This document shows, one piece after another, positions 37,240 to 49,595 of a stretch of DNA of 64,000 nucleotides. Positions within the stretch are counted from its first letter, which is position 1. Each line of letters begins with the position of its first letter. Under the pieces are notes generated by a model. It was given only the letters and a program-made list of their open reading frames with translations, made no database searches and was not told the origin of the DNA. A program made the translations under genes and the position numbers. The DNA lies in assembly GCA_963922205.1 (NCBI GenBank), contig CAWUHX010000121.1, positions 868,001-932,000 of the forward strand, in the 5' to 3' direction. The DNA is from Romanomermis culicivorax. Lineage: Eukaryota; Nematoda; Enoplea; Mermithida; Mermithidae.

Positions 37240-38445
37240 TACCCATAAAGATAGGCCGTGCCCACATTATATGAGAGGCCCTCTTCGGATACTTTTGCCG
37301 CCTAGTTGAGGCCACATTCCACCGGCTAGCTTCAGCCTGGACAAAGCAGGACTTGTTTCGCTAGCCATCAGATAATTGGAGTAGGCTCACCTCCGCATTT
37401 GCTGCAGCTTATCGCCAAGATTCTAACTAGGCTAAGGGAACTCAACCGTTCCAAGCTTGTACACACAATTTATTGACCCACCAGAAAAATCCGGGTCGCA
37501 CTTGAGATAAAATCTGCTTCTCGAGATTAATAGTTGGAGGTAGATGGCCTGATCCCATTTTATTTCTTCTAGGCCAGATTTGTCAATTTCTGGCCAACTT
37601 TAGCGCAATCTTTTTCTGAATTTGCATAAATCTCGTGAATTTAGACTCTGAGACCAACATTCAATCCATACAGTGACGACAAAAAGATCAAGGCGCACAA
37701 GTGAAGGTGAAATGGTTATGATCATATTGTTGGACTGCGAAGGTATGCATTGTTGTGTGCAGGTCTTTCCTTAGGGAATAAAAAAAGATGATCGGTCGAA
37801 ACTAGTCAGAACTTCTCCTTGGCTAGGCCTGCTACAGCTCTCGTCCAGACCAGGCAACAACAAACAAACACTTACTACTTAATGGGCCCTCACAGAGCAG
37901 ACCGCGTAGACTCTCAGAGCAAAATGAATACCCGCCGGTAGGAATGATACAGAAGAGTCCTTGTAGAGGTCTGTCTTCATGCAAATTGAGAAGAATATGC
38001 TGGGTTAAAGCTTTTCTCTTGGTGCTGGCATAAAATCAAAAAATATAATCAAAAATATGGAATGATTTCACAATAATTTTTTCTTCTTCGTTTGGCACAC
38101 CGTTCCTATGCAAATTGGTCTGCGATCTTTGATTTGAATGCCAACTTTCCGATCCTGACTTGGGCAGCAAGAGTGTGCCCAACACCATCACTTGGAGCAT
38201 AAAGCTGGCATATCAATGCTCAAGTTGTTTCGGAATAGTAGGCATCCAGAAAGCTTCACACTCGATCCCAACTGTCTGACCTCACACCGACAACTCAACA
38301 CAGCTGACCATTGCACAGTCACCTGGGAACTGTTACTGAAACTGACCTATTCTCAATATTTGGCCCTGAGCAATTGCTACCTATTTTCAGAATTGAAAAA
38401 CTACTTGATGGAAAGCACTTTGAATTTTTGAAAGAATTTCGCAAC
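37240..38445 (+). mobile_element. Composite transposon-derived region
   Basis: Bases 37745-37985 match 16960-16715 in inverted orientation. At 38340-38435 the frame YSQYLALSNCYLFSELKNYL resembles the mariner C-terminal motif YSPDLAPSDYxLFxxLKxxL, so a decayed mariner transposase end is likely. The intervening GC-richer sequence (37250-37560) has no recognised coding content. Confidence 0.45.
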
Positions 38446-40604
38446 GTGCTTTCGACCAATGGGCGAAAGTTGCCCGGTCACTAGAAGAAGGGAAAACGTC
38501 AAAAAATGTGATATGATTTTTAAAATTTGAATTCATTTCGCTTGGGTTTTACACTTGTCACCTGTAGGCTTCGTTTCTCAATTTTTTACTAATAAAAATA
38601 GACAATGTGTTTTGAAAATTGTCAATCAAAAACCTGTACATATTTTACAATTTTCATTGATTCCACTAAAAAGAGTTAGCAGTTAACTCGATTAGTTATC
38701 CTAAACTCTCTGCCTACTTTGTCCAAAAAAACCAAGTGCAGATTACTTTGATTGAAAATCAATGCTTGAAGGTAAAATGAAGTGATGAGATTCGTCTATC
38801 AGGAAACACCAAAAGGCCATTTCGGGGCAATGACACGTAGCCGGAAAATTTCCCCAGCCGAGCAGGTTGAAAAGGAAATCACGTATCGAGTTGACGTCAA
38901 AATGAATGTCGTTCCTGGTCCTGGTCGATATTTCGAACAAACTTTGAAAGAGCAGCTCCCAGTTGTCCTCGGAATATCAAACTGATTTTTTTTGTTGAAA
39001 ATTTGTTATGTTCAACACCCTTGTAATTTTCCTCTCTTTCGGCAGCTACACTCCATGTTAATTGATTTCCTTGCTCAAAATTGAATGCTGCTTTTAGTAG
39101 TGTTTTGCCTTTTTCTTGACATCAAACGATTTTTCTCCTACCCGATAGCATTAATTTTCGTTTCATCCTGTGCATGTCATAAATCACTAAAAATGTGTAA
39201 GCATAGTCACCTGAGCTCAAAGAATTTTGATTACTGCAAAACTTTTATGTGTTATTTTTTTATTTACAAGCATTTTATAAACGTCAGATTATTTTTGTGA
39301 TCCACACATATGAACTAAACACTGCCTGACACCATTATCAACCTCCTGATATTCATTTTTATTATAATCTCTAAAAGCAATCTAAATGTCGTTTCTCTAG
39401 CCCCTATCTCCATTTTCGCATCGAGAAATAATGCGTGAGCTAGTGTAGACCCATGAAAATGCAAAAAATCAATCTTTTTCGCCTAAGATTATCGTGCCCG
39501 ATGGTACTCTCAACTTTTCAAGGTTTTCTATGTAATGTATAAAGTACGTATATTACAGTAATTTGTAGTTTCGGAATATACATAATTTGCATATACATAC
39601 ACAGTCATCAAATGTTCCCCATAGTCTTATATAGTTCTCTTCCTAGAATCTTTTTCGACGTGGCTAAAAAAGATGTAGCAGAAGTATATGGGATCTTCAT
39701 CACGATCAAAAAATGGGGCTTTTGCTCAAGCTTGAAAAGTATCGATTTATCGACCAAGCTTGAAAAGTAGCTCTTACTGTATTTTCCACGCTTCTAGGAA
39801 AAATGAGTTCCAGAACGAATCGCTATAGATCTTAGAGCAACTCTGCTGATCCATATTTTGTGTTGTTTTCAACCTCTATTTTATACGTGTGTGTACATGC
39901 TTTATGTTCAGTGGATCGACTTTGATTCTATAGAAAAGAAGCTTAACGTTTAGATCGATGCAGGTGAGCTTCATTGTCTTTGATATAAAATTCTACTTTC
40001 ATAATTAATTAGAGCTTTGGTGAGAGACGTAGAATCTGCTGGTTGGAAGAAGTTTACCAAACTTTTTTATCAATATAATTGGATCAAAAATGGAGATGTG
40101 AACTTTTTATTCACGTTTTTGAGTAGAACTCGGCGGGGTCTATCTCTTGGTATGTTATTTCTAACATTTTAGACATTATTGGTGAGGTTGAGCCCCCGAA
40201 ACAAATTTTCATTAAGTATGAAAATTTAGAATTCAGCTTGAATTTGACACAATAATCCTTGCAGATTTTTATCGCAGAATTTCGACCCATCTTTTCATGG
40301 ACTCTGCAGAAGAATGCTTATTTAAAGATGACAAGGAAGGTTAAGAACTGCTATATCATAAATTTTGTCAATCATTAACTTCGTCACCGATCGATTGACA
40401 TCCAACTTGTTGCATTGTCAATCGATCATATCTTCGTCAAAAAATGAGATGGAAGATTTTATTTCATTTTTTTAAATATATCTCAACGAGATCTATCGAT
40501 TGATATGTGATTTCTAACACCTTGCTCAGGTTGATAACTCGAAACTGGTTTTCAATTGTATGCAAAAAACACTTGAACTTTTTTTACTACACTCGACATT
40601 TTAT
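38446..40604. other. Intergenic; solo GATCT-core repeats, no gene seen
   Basis: The first exon of synapsin should lie between here and 42049 but could not be recognised. Copies of the GATCT-core repeat occur near 40118-40165 ('gagtagaactcggcggggtctatctcttggtatg') and 40480-40520 ('TCTCAACGAGATCTATCGAT'); another lies at 41905-41945. Confidence 0.4.
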
Positions 40605-41705
40605 AACATGATGACATGTTATAACGTTGTCCTATGTTATTACATAGCCCTATGTTATAACATACAATTTTTTTTCGATATGTTTTAAGAAACTGACATG
40701 TTATAACCTATCTCGTCATAAAACATGGGTCATGTTATAACACAGGGTATGTTATGATATGGGAGGATGATATAATACGGGGTACGTTATAAGATGAGCA
40801 GCTATGTTATAAGACAGGGTATGTTATAACATGGGGGACGTATGTTATAACAAAGGGTATGTTATAACATGAGGAGGTATGTTATAACATGGGGTGTTTT
40901 ATAACAGTGTATGTTGTACATGTCACATGTTATAACAGGCCACACATCATGAAATATACCACATTAAAGGATATACATGTTATAACATACCCCATATATC
41001 ATGTTACAACATATGTCATGTTATATTTGTCACAACACAGAAAATATAGCTGCCCGTTAAAAGATATACCTATGGAAGCAAAATGCGACTTTAGCGCAAG
41101 ATACAGCATTGTATGAACATGCTGTACATTAAATATACCTACAATATCACGCCGTATGTTATAACATGGCCCTATGTTATAACATGACCCTATGTTATAA
41201 CAACGACCTGTGTTATAACAATGACCTATGTCATAACATAAAAAAAATTTTTTCTAAAAAATTTTCTAAAATCGAAGCCATATGTTATAACATAGCCTTA
41301 TGCTACAACATAGCCCTATGTTATAACATATTAAAATTTTTTCTTCAAAAAACTTATATATGTGGTAACATAGGATATGTTATAATGTAGGATTTGCTGG
41401 AACGGGGGATATGTTATAACATATAATATGTTTTAACATAGGATATGTTATAACATGTTACGTGATATAATGTGGGATATGCTATAACGTGGTATATATG
41501 TTATAACATGGGATATGTTATAATATGATATATGTTATAACAGAGTGCATGTTATAACAGAGTGCATGTTATAACAGAGTGCATGTTATAACATGGGATA
41601 TGTTATAACATGATATATGTTTCAACATGGGATAGATTATAACATGAGATATGCTAAAACATGGGATATGTTATAATATGGGATACGTTATAATATATGT
41701 ATCTG
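40605..41705. repeat. Palindrome array: ATGTTATAACAT repeated over 1.1 kb
   Basis: More than 20 exact copies of TGTTATAACA, most as the full 12-bp palindrome ATGTTATAACAT, and about as many one- or two-base variants (GTTATAATAT, GCTATAACGT, GTTTTAACAT) occur at irregular spacings of about 15-30 bp. Spacers are short and varied (GGGAT, GGCCCT, GAGTGC); only 41540-41590 repeats a regular 17-bp unit. No ORF. Confidence 0.92.
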
Positions 41706-41904
41706 TTTAAAAATGCGAGCATCGCGAGCCTAAATATATAGTCTACTTCTAGACTTCTCTTATTTGAGGATCAAAAATGTGTAGATCATGATCAAAAACT
41801 GTAGCAATTGCTATATAAAAAATTTCATGAATGATTAGCTTCTTGATCGATTTTGCATTCTGTCATAACTCCATCAAGATATGAGATAAATTATTTTATT
41901 TTAT

Positions 41905-41945
41905 ATTTTTGAATAGATCTCAACGAGATGCATCCATTTTTTAAC
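41905..41945 (+). repeat. GATCT-core dispersed repeat, solo copy
   Basis: TGAATAGATCTCAACGAGAT followed by GCATCCATTTTTTAAC matches the unit core of the synapsin intron 1 array. Confidence 0.6.
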
Positions 41946-42049
41946 AAAAGATGATGTTTGTCATCTTAAAATCAAGCATAATAATTATGCAAATTTTAGA
42001 AGAGTGATACTGTAGATCACTACAGTAATGAAAAATTATTCCTTTACAG

Positions 42050-45000
42050 TTAGGATCCAGTAATGGCGTCGGCGGTCCGGCCGGCTTTTCTTCATTCCGC
42101 GATAGTTTAACGCAAGGCGTATCTTTTTTAAAACGACGTTTCTCGTCCGACGATCTAGCCAATCAAGAAAGTAATCCGGATTTCGCTCCGCCCCAAAATG
42201 TAGCCCATTTGCATAATAACAATCATTATCAACAACAACAAAGCGCGGCTGTGGGCCAACAACAACAACGACCAGGGGCGCCGGCCAAAGCCAGGCAGCA
42301 GTCGTTGACCGGCGGCCCCAACAGGCCCCAGTCGACGACGCCCAATCAACCACCGCCCAGTCGCCAAGATTTCAATCTGCAAGGGTTAGGGCAACCGGTC
42401 AAAAATACGACGATAAGGTAGGGGGTTCTGAAAATTTAGCAACCTTGTGGAAAGAGTATACTGTAGCATTCAAACTATGAACCATCATAACTATGTCAAA
42501 AAGGAAACCGGAGCAATATGAAGATCGTTTTTGAGTATTTTTTAGCGAGACCTATCGATTGGTACCCAATTCGCTGCATTTTGTAATGAAAATGCTGTCA
42601 CAATTCTTTGAACAATGTTATAGTGCTTGTGAAAAGCAGAACTTTGATAAAAATGAATGTGCGACAAAATCAAAATTATTTTCATGCGACTTTTAAAAAG
42701 TTCTATCGATTGATATACATTTTGCAGCATTTTCTAATAAGAAACTTTTCCGAATTCCTGTGGCAGTGTTATAATGCTTGTGAAAAGCAGACTATATCAT
42801 GGATTTCAATGAAAACTAAAAAGCCTCCAAACTTTATCAAAAATAAAAATACGACAAAGTCAATCGATTGATATCCATTTCGTTGCATTTGGGACAAAAA
42901 ACTTTCCACGATCCAGGGAAAAATGTTGCAGCGCCCGTGAAATGCACTGTAGTATGGAGTTTGGTGCAAACTTTCAACCCTCATAACTATGTCAAAAACA
43001 AAGCTACAACATAAAGGTACTTTTTGAGTAGATCTTTACGAGATCTATGAATTGGTACCCATTTTGCAGTATTTAGAAAGTCATTCAAAAGCTTCCAAGT
43101 CAGTGTTACACATCGTTTTTGTGGAGAGCAGATCTTATCCTGGACTTCATTGCCAGCTTTGAACCCTCATAACAGTCAAAAACCTTTCCAGGACAAGATA
43201 AATGTAATTTTTGAGTAGATTTAGGTAAAACCTGTCTCAATACTGTATCTGCGTCATCGTATAAGTTCTTTCGAAATTTCGGAAACAGGCATGTTTGTGA
43301 AAAGTAGACTGCATCGTGGAATTGGATGCAAATTTTGAACTTGCCTAACTTCATCAAAACAGACGTTACCACAACACAAATAAGAATTTCTTGTAAATCT
43401 AAACAAGCTCTATCGATCGGTATTCAATTTTTGGATTTGAAAAAATAAATTATTGCATCTGGAAACAGTGTTACACATGCGCTTGTGAAAAGCAGACTAT
43501 GCCATGGAATTTCTATTCAAACTTTCAACCCTCATAACTATGTGAAAGACAAACTTAGAACAAAGTGAATATAGCTTTTGAGTAGATCTTAACAAAATAT
43601 GTCGATTGGTACTTATTTTCTTGTGTTTGAAAAGAAACCTAACCCTGAATTCCGAAATAGTATCGTTGCAGTGCTAGTGAAAAGCAGACTGTATCATAGA
43701 ATTCGATTCAAACTTTGAATCCTCATATCATAACTATGTGACAAATGAAGCTCAAACGAGATAGAGGTACTTTTTTAGTAGATGTTAACATATTATATTA
43801 ATTGGGGACCATTTTGCAGCATTTTGAAACTACTTTCCTCCCAAATTCTGGATCAGTATTGCAGTACTTAGTTCTATGCAAACTTTGAATTGTGTCAAAA
43901 ATAAAATTAGATAAAGATGACAGTACTTTTTAAGTAGATCTTAACAAGGCCTATTCATTGGTACCTGTTTTTCAGCATTTTGCAACGGCTTTTCCTCAAA
44001 TTACAGTTCTTTCGGAAAGCAAATTTTTTCGTGCAGTTTTATGCTTCAAAAACAAAGTTAGGACAGAATATAAGTAAAATTTGACTATATCTTGACAAGA
44101 TCTATGGACTGGTATCCATTTATTTTGAAACCATTTGTTCTTAAAATCCTGGAATAGTATTGCTATGCTTGCGAAAACGAAAAAATACAGTCATCACAGT
44201 GTGTTATTCAAACTTTCAGCTACCACAACTCCATCGAAGGTGTATTCAAAGAACTTCCACTAGGAGATATATCATTTAGTATCAATTTCGGAGCATTAGG
44301 AAACGAGCTTTCTTCAAATTCTGGAAAAATATTGCAGTGCTTGTCAAATCCAGAGTTACTTCGATGCAAACTGCGTAATATTTGAATTGATGTTAACAAG
44401 ATGTATCAATTTTTTCCTGCTTTATAGCATTTCGGAACGGCTTTCCCTCAAATTTTGGAACTGTATCACTGTGCTTTTGAAAATCAGATTTTATCATTGA
44501 GTTCTATGCAAGCTTTGGACCCAAATAATTATCCCCAAATAAAGCTAAGAGAATATTATGGTACTTTTTGTGTAGATCTTAAGAAGATCTATTGATTGGC
44601 GTTCAACTCGATGCTTTTTCGTTCAATTCTCTGGAAACAGATTTAAACATGACCTTGTGAAAAAGAGACAATATCATGAAGTTATTGAAACTTTGAACAG
44701 TTGTAACTCAGTCAAAAATTCCTTTAAAAAAAGCTAATAACGTTTTTCTGTCGAGCTCAACCAGACCTATCGCTTGGTAGCCATTTTGCAAATTCTTACA
44801 AATTTCTGCAAATTCTTGAACAGTATTGCATTGCTTGTGAAAGGAAGACTTTATGTATGCAAACTTTAAACCCTGATAACTATGCTAAAAACAAAACTAC
44901 GAAAATATAAAAATACTTTTTGCATAGATCCTAACAAGATCTATCGATTGGAATTCATTTTTGTGCATTATAAAAATAGGAATTTTCGCAATTCTGGAAA

Positions 45001-48000
45001 CATGTGCTTTTGAAAAGCATACTGTAAAAGCAGACAACGCGATCGAATCTTTGAACTCTCATAACTGAGTGGAAAACAAAGCTAAGACAAGATAAACGCA
45101 CTTTATGAATAGATCTTAACAAGATCTATCGATTGGTACCCATTTTAAACAGTGTTCTTTATAAATCCAGGAACAGTACTGCAGTGCTTGTGAAAAGCAG
45201 ACTTTATCATGGGGTTATGAAAACTTGAAACCATCGTAACCCAATCAAAAATACCTTGAAGACAATATAAATAGTATTTTTGAAAATAACTCAACGAAAT
45301 CTATCGTTTGATATACATTTCTTTACATGGCTAAGCCAAAAAAATTTTCGCACTACCTGGACCCTTCTATTAGGAAAAGATACGTCTCTCAGATAAGGCA
45401 CAAAATTTCAGCGCGCCCACGTCGCCGGCCAAAAGCCAGGGCGCCGCTGCCGTAGTTCAAGGTTTGACCAGGAATATTTTACAAGCGGCCAGTAGTCAAT
45501 CGCAAAAAATAGCCGGCAATATTAGTTCGTCGATGATAACGTCGTCGTCGTCCACCAATTATAATAGAGATCGATGCAAATGTTTATTAATTGTCGACGA
45601 TTCGCACGTCGATTGGTTGAAATATTTTAAAAATAGGAAAGTTTTAGGCGATTGGGATTTGCGAGTGGAACAAGTAAATTATTGTATATTGTATGAGAAG
45701 GAGAATATTTTATCTTGCTGACGTCAATCTTTGATCTTGTCAGGCTACATTAATCCAACAGAACAGTTTTAGACATTCACGATGCTAAAGAACCTTAATT
45801 TCTAATTTTTAACAAGTTTTGGTATGCTTCCTGATAAAATTTTATGAAAAAAATTTATGCTTTGATTTTTTTGATCTGAAATCTTGCCCTCGAAAGAGGA
45901 AGCTATCACCAACTATGCTGATTCCATGTCCCTTACTGAAATGAAAAAATAATGCTTGAGGATACATCCAAGGTTCAGGAGTAAAATTTCACATACTTGA
46001 TATGATTATTTTGATCTTGCAAGACATGTTCCTCAAAAGGAGAATGTGTCATCAACTTTGCTGACTCTACTGTCTCTTACTGTACTTTGACGTTTTTTAT
46101 GCAAATGTACTGCTGTAGATATTCTAGGTATTTCTTGAAGCTCCTGTGTATGCTACAAATAAAAAAACAGTGTTTGAGGATGCATCTAGGATTCAGGAGC
46201 GAATTTTTCCACAGTCTGGCTTGATCTGGTTTTTTCAATCTTTCAGGACATATTTTTCAAAAGGAAAAATGCCAGACAAGTTCAAGAGTTTATTGAATCT
46301 ACCAGTACTTTGGATGCAAATTCATTGTAGAGTACTGTAAGTCAACTGATGTGCTGGTAGTTTATTGAATGTCAGGTATATTGCTGATGAAAAAAATAGT
46401 ATTTGATAACGCATTTAGAATTCAGGATCAAAGTTTTACATAATTTGAGTTGATCCGATTATTTTGATCTGAACATGTTTCTCAAAAAAGAAGGTGTCAG
46501 ACAGGTTCAAAAGTTTCTGAATCTTCTAGGTCTTACTGTACTTTGCATGCAAATATACTGTTGAATACTAATGAAAAAAACAGTAGTTGATGACGCATAC
46601 AGCATTCAGGATCAAAATTTTACATAGTTTCAGCTGATTCAATTCCTTTGATCTTCCAGGATATGTTTTTCAAAGGAAAACATTGTTACGTTCAATAGTC
46701 TCCTGGATAGAGTACTGTAAGTCAGATGACATGCTGCCAGCTCACAGAATGTCAGATGTATTGCTAATGAAAAAAAACACTTATTTCGTGACACATTCAG
46801 GATTCAGAAGCAAATTTCAAATAGTATGCGTTGATCCAATTCTTTTGATCTTGCAGAATATGTTTTTACAGTGAGGAAAGCAAAAAGTTTATTGAATCTC
46901 ATGACTTTTATCCTGCTTTGCATGCAAATATTACTGTAAGTTATGTACTGTGCTGGAAACTAAAAGGATGTCACATGTACTATTTTGATAATGAAAAACA
47001 GTGCTTAATGATGCATTAATATTCAGATTCTATAGTCTGAATTAATCTGATCTCATAGCCATGTTAGACAAAAAAATGAAAATATCAAGTATGTTCAAAA
47101 GTCTGTTGATTCTGCTCTTGACTCTCACTGTATTGATTTGAATCGTACTAATTTACGACTGACACTTGGTGCTGAAAGTTCTAAGAATGGCAGATGAACT
47201 TCAAAAGCATCCAAGATTCAGAAGCAAAACTTCAGCAGGATTTGGAAGTGAGCAAATCCTTTTGATCTGCAGCATACAAAAAATTTAAAAATTACGCTTG
47301 TTCAAAAGTCTACTGCTCTTCCTCGCGATTCTTACCGTAGTGTAACCATATTTTATGCCCACTATAAGAATGTGTCAGACGTATGTAGGCTACATGGCTA
47401 ATGAAAAAACAGCGTTTTATTTTTGTGATATTCCAAATATTTCCGTCACGTATACTGTATGTAAGATAAAGCTTAATTTTTAGACCGATTTTCGACACAT
47501 ATCAGTCATATCTTCGGCCACGGATGGATGTTTAGTATACGTTGAAGGTGGAAAGTAAGTATTTTTCAAATTCCTCAAAAGAAGCTGGAGAGGAAGAGTT
47601 TCCTGGAGATTGTTGACAGTTCAGCTATTTCTGATGCAAATTATTATACAGGTATTCAATAAGGAAAGCTGATCCTAACATGTCATACTGTAACTCAAAA
47701 AATCCATATTCATTATCCTATTGTGGAATCATTTCCGCACTAAATGGACAGCTGAGCATAAATAATTTTTCCCATTCGGGAAATGTGAAATGTGGTTCAT
47801 ATGTTTATGATAACCCTGATAAGAAAATGAGATGGATCTCATGAGTTTCAAGTTGATGACATACACCGAAAACGACAAAAACAAACTTTGCGTAATCTTA
47901 TAAAAATAAATATTCAGAATTTTCAAACCCGATTTCACTTTCGTCCGTCAATCGGCTCGAAATTGCGAGGACGATTTTCGAAACATCATCGTTGGACTAT

Positions 48001-49595
48001 TGTACGGCGGTGTACCCGGGTTGAATTCTATGCAGAGTATTTTCAATTTCGCTGATAAGCCCTGGGTGGTAAGTTTTTTTGAGGTTAAAAGTCCAGCAAA
48101 ATGGGTATCAATCGATAGATCTCGTTGAGATCTATTCAAAAACATAGTTTAAAATTCGGTAGATTCATTTTTGATGGAGTGTGATTGGTTGAAGCTTGAT
48201 TAATATTACTGTAACTATTTCTCGATACAATACTTGACACTTCATTTTTAAGTTTGCCCATCTACTGATGCTCTATCGTCGTTTGGGCCCGGAAAAATTT
48301 CCATTGATCGATCAAGTATATACTGTAGGTAGAGACAAGATATCCATAGCAGCTTCGTTCAAAGCCAATTTCCCGTTGATCGTGAAATCAGGTCACGCTC
48401 ATGCCGGCGTAGGCAAGGTTAAAGCTTAATGCTCAAGTTTTACTTTTTTCATCTTCAAATACTGTATCTATATAGATCAAGGTGAACAATCCTATCGATT
48501 TGAGTGACGTAGAAAGTTTGTTGGCCTTACATTCCGAATATGCTACTGTAGAATCGTACGTCGACGCCAAATATGATATTCATGTTCAAAAAATCGGGCC
48601 CCATTACAAGGCTTTTATGTGAGTGGAATTTGAGATATTTTTTCTACAGTTTATCGCGCACGGTATTCAATTACAGTAAACCACATTTTTATGCCTACCT
48701 TATGATCTTTTTGATTTTTTTTCTTTGTGTAGGAGGAAAGGCATAAGCAATTCGTGGAAGAGTAGCCGAGGTTCGGCCATGCTGGAACAAGTGGCTGTGA
48801 CAGAAAAGTGAACTTGATCATCATTTTTTTCAATTTCACCAATCTTACTGTAACTTTCTATAGATACCGATTGTGGGTCGACGAAGTTTCGCAGCTGTTT
48901 GGCGGAATGGACGTTTGTTCTGTGGCCGCTTTAGTGGCCAAAGACGGCCGCGAAATAATCTACGAGGTTGAGGAAATTTTTTATTTTGAAAACTACAGTA
49001 TATAATCAATTTTGCTTGCTTTTTCCAGGTCAACGATTGTACATTCCCATTTTTGGGCGAAACTCAAGAGGAAGATCGACGAGCCGTTGCCGAATTGGTC
49101 CTCCAAAAAATGAATCACATCCTCGGCATCAAAATGGCGCTACAGTAAGACGAGTATACTCTAAAGAAAAGTACCTGCTGGCTAAACCCAATTTTTCGAC
49201 ATATCAGGCAAAAAGAAGGTTCGGGTCCTGCCGCCCTCCAAAATTTCATCAAACACGAAAGCCCCATCTCCCAAACCGTGGGAGGCCCTCGCCAGCCGGT
49301 CCACCAACCTACGGTGCCGCAACCGCAACTGCAACCGAACCAGGCGGCCATGGTTCCCGAACAGGTGCAAAGCCCACCCGCCAACGTTGCGTCACCGCCG
49401 CCACCACCACCGGGTGGTCCGCCGCCGCCACGCCCTCGGCCACCGCCACCCGGACGGCAAGGTTCGACAACGAGCCAAGGCTCGGCGGCAGGAACCGCGG
49501 TCAATCAGTCCTTGCAACATCAAGTTAAAGAGCAAGTGGACGATACGATGAGCAATTTGAAAAAAACTTTCGCCGGTATTTTCGGCGATATGTGA
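42050..49595 (+). CDS. snn-1: Synapsin (5' exon missing from the model)
   Basis: Exons: 42050-42417, 45412-45673, 47484-47554, 47918-48068, 48253-48417, 48476-48618, 48733-48807, 48864-48966, 49029-49144, 49208-49595; phases join throughout; 613 residues from the first visible codon. Synapsin coats synaptic vesicles and regulates their reserve pool. The first exon holds a domain-A-like [11 protein letters not shown] (basic residues before Ser, the PKA/CaMK site context), then Gln/Pro-rich sequence. Exons 2-9 are the conserved domain C ([92 protein letters not shown]), which has an ATP-grasp fold. The last exon is Pro/Gln-rich, ending [12 protein letters not shown], like the synapsin E domain. 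Exon 1 begins at a TTTACAG acceptor, so the ATG lies further upstream. Introns 1 and 2 are two different tandem arrays. Confidence 0.93.
42430..45330 (+). repeat. Tandem array in synapsin intron 1, about 17 diverged units of 150-190 bp
   Basis: Each unit contains, in order: CTTGTGAAAAGCAGACT, 'aactttgaaccctcataactatgtcaaaaac', 'gagtagatcttaacaag', ATCTATCGATTGGTACCC, ATTTTGCAGCATTTTG and 'ctggaacagtattgcagtg'. Unit cores are seen near 42530, 42690, 42860, 43020, 43215, 43395, 43580, 43775, 43930, 44085, 44240, 44385, 44570, 44745, 44920, 45110 and 45285. The region gives only short spurious frames. Solo copies of the same unit are dispersed elsewhere in the window. Confidence 0.88.
45750..47430 (+). 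repeat. Second tandem array, synapsin intron 2, about 7 units of about 215 bp
   Basis: The landmark 'gaggatgcatctaggattcagga' (variants near 45958, 46179, 46410, 46590, 46789, 47010 and 47199) alternates with 'ttgatctgcaggacatgtttttcaaaag' and 'gttcaaaagtctattgaatct'; 'cttactgtactttgcatgcaaat' completes the unit. It shares no sequence with the intron 1 array. Confidence 0.8.
48095..48150 (-). repeat. GATCT-core dispersed repeat, solo copy in synapsin intron 4
   Basis: AAAATGGGTATCAATCGATAG plus ATCTCGTTGAGATCTATTC is the inverted core of the intron 1 array, here as a single copy. Confidence 0.65.

Noticed and set aside
40605-41705. CRISPR-like array
   Set aside because: The repeat is a 12-bp palindrome with irregular spacing and no unique spacers of constant length, and the host is a eukaryote.
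49115-49504. Gly/Arg-rich minus-strand frame opposite the last synapsin exon
   Set aside because: It is the antisense of the Pro-rich synapsin tail; no start context or family.
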